DNA from: Burkholderiales bacterium
Lineage (GTDB): Bacteria; Pseudomonadota; Gammaproteobacteria; Burkholderiales; Burkholderiaceae_C
Assembly (NCBI GenBank): GCA_005786815.1
Contig: SYDB01000120.1
Location: 1-5,677 of the forward strand
Length of the DNA stretch: 5,677 bases
Reading direction: 5' to 3'
This document shows positions 5,335-5,677 of this stretch, in pieces; within the stretch, counting starts at the first letter, position 1, and the number at the start of each line of letters is the position of its first letter. The position numbers were made by a program, and so were the translations under genes. Below the pieces are notes generated by a model, which was given only the letters and a program-made list of their open reading frames with translations, did no database searches and was not told the origin of the DNA.

Positions 5335-5474
5335 CCAGTTTCAAAGGGCGAGATGCTACACGATCATCAATAAATTAACTTATTAAATACTAAAAAATAA
5401 TTAATAGTAGCAATTAAGTATTACTAAATAAAAATGAAACTGTGTTTTAAATTTAAATAAATGTAACTAGACGT
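5335..5474. other. Very AT-rich spacer between lysS and the LuxR-type HTH gene
   Basis: This 140-base stretch has no supportable ORF. It is dominated by A and T, especially 5365-5465, unlike the roughly 50% GC genes around it. It should contain the lysS transcript end and the promoter of the HTH gene, both on the minus strand. Many -10-like hexamers occur (for example TTTAAT around 5380-5385), but none has a clear -35 partner. No GC-rich terminator hairpin follows lysS. I found no CT-N12-AG palindrome here. Confidence 0.6.

Positions 5475-5677
<203 letters not shown>

Noticed and set aside
5344..5355. HLAL-coding bases upstream of the HTH gene as a remnant of a LuxR sensor domain
   Set aside because: Four residues bounded by two stop codons are far too little to call homology.
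5388..5409. TACTA...TAGTA inverted repeat in the AT-rich spacer as a second lux-box-like site
   Set aside because: The arms are only 5 bases, and the CT-to-AG spacing is 14, not 12. In such AT-rich DNA this is expected by chance.

Overview
The window looks like chromosomal DNA from a betaproteobacterium of the order Burkholderiales, most likely a Comamonadaceae relative of moderate GC (I estimate near 50% in the core genes). This rests on the order rnc-era-recO-pdxJ-acpS-nagZ and on the protein style, for example the RecO N-terminus and the [13 protein letters not shown] type of PdxJ. I recognise these by recalled family resemblance, not by a database search.

Left part (1-4416, plus strand): a tightly packed housekeeping operon. 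It holds the 3' end of rnc (RNase III), era (ribosome-assembly GTPase), recO (recombination mediator), pdxJ (pyridoxine 5'-phosphate synthase), acpS (holo-ACP synthase) and nagZ (beta-N-acetylglucosaminidase). Three junctions are ATGA overlaps (rnc/era, pdxJ/acpS, acpS/nagZ). era/recO overlap by 14 bases, and recO/pdxJ are 8 bases apart, so translational coupling is likely throughout. The functions link RNA processing and ribosome maturation, DNA repair, vitamin B6 synthesis, fatty-acid synthesis and cell-wall recycling.

Middle part (4417-4839, plus strand): a GNRA-loop hairpin, then two very small genes. One encodes a 38-residue CxxC...CxxC protein with a strong Shine-Dalgarno site. Three bases later comes a 53-residue, lysine/arginine-rich, highly charged protein. 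An intrinsic terminator follows.

Right part (4806-5677, minus strand): the C-terminal end of lysS (lysyl-tRNA synthetase), a very AT-rich spacer, a stand-alone LuxR-type helix-turn-helix gene without a sensor domain, and an uncharacterised 71-codon ORF that converges on the plus-strand genes. Between the HTH gene and this ORF is a perfect 18-bp palindrome, ACTACCAACTTTGGTAGT. It has the CT-N12-AG layout of lux/las boxes. A -10-like hexamer lies downstream, placing the palindrome near -43 of a promoter reading into the small ORF. A solo LuxR-type DNA-binding domain beside its own probable operator and a small unknown gene is the most interesting unit here. It is inferred from sequence patterns only. 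The palindrome could instead be the terminator of the HTH gene.

No tRNA, rRNA, CRISPR array, insertion sequence or transposase was seen.
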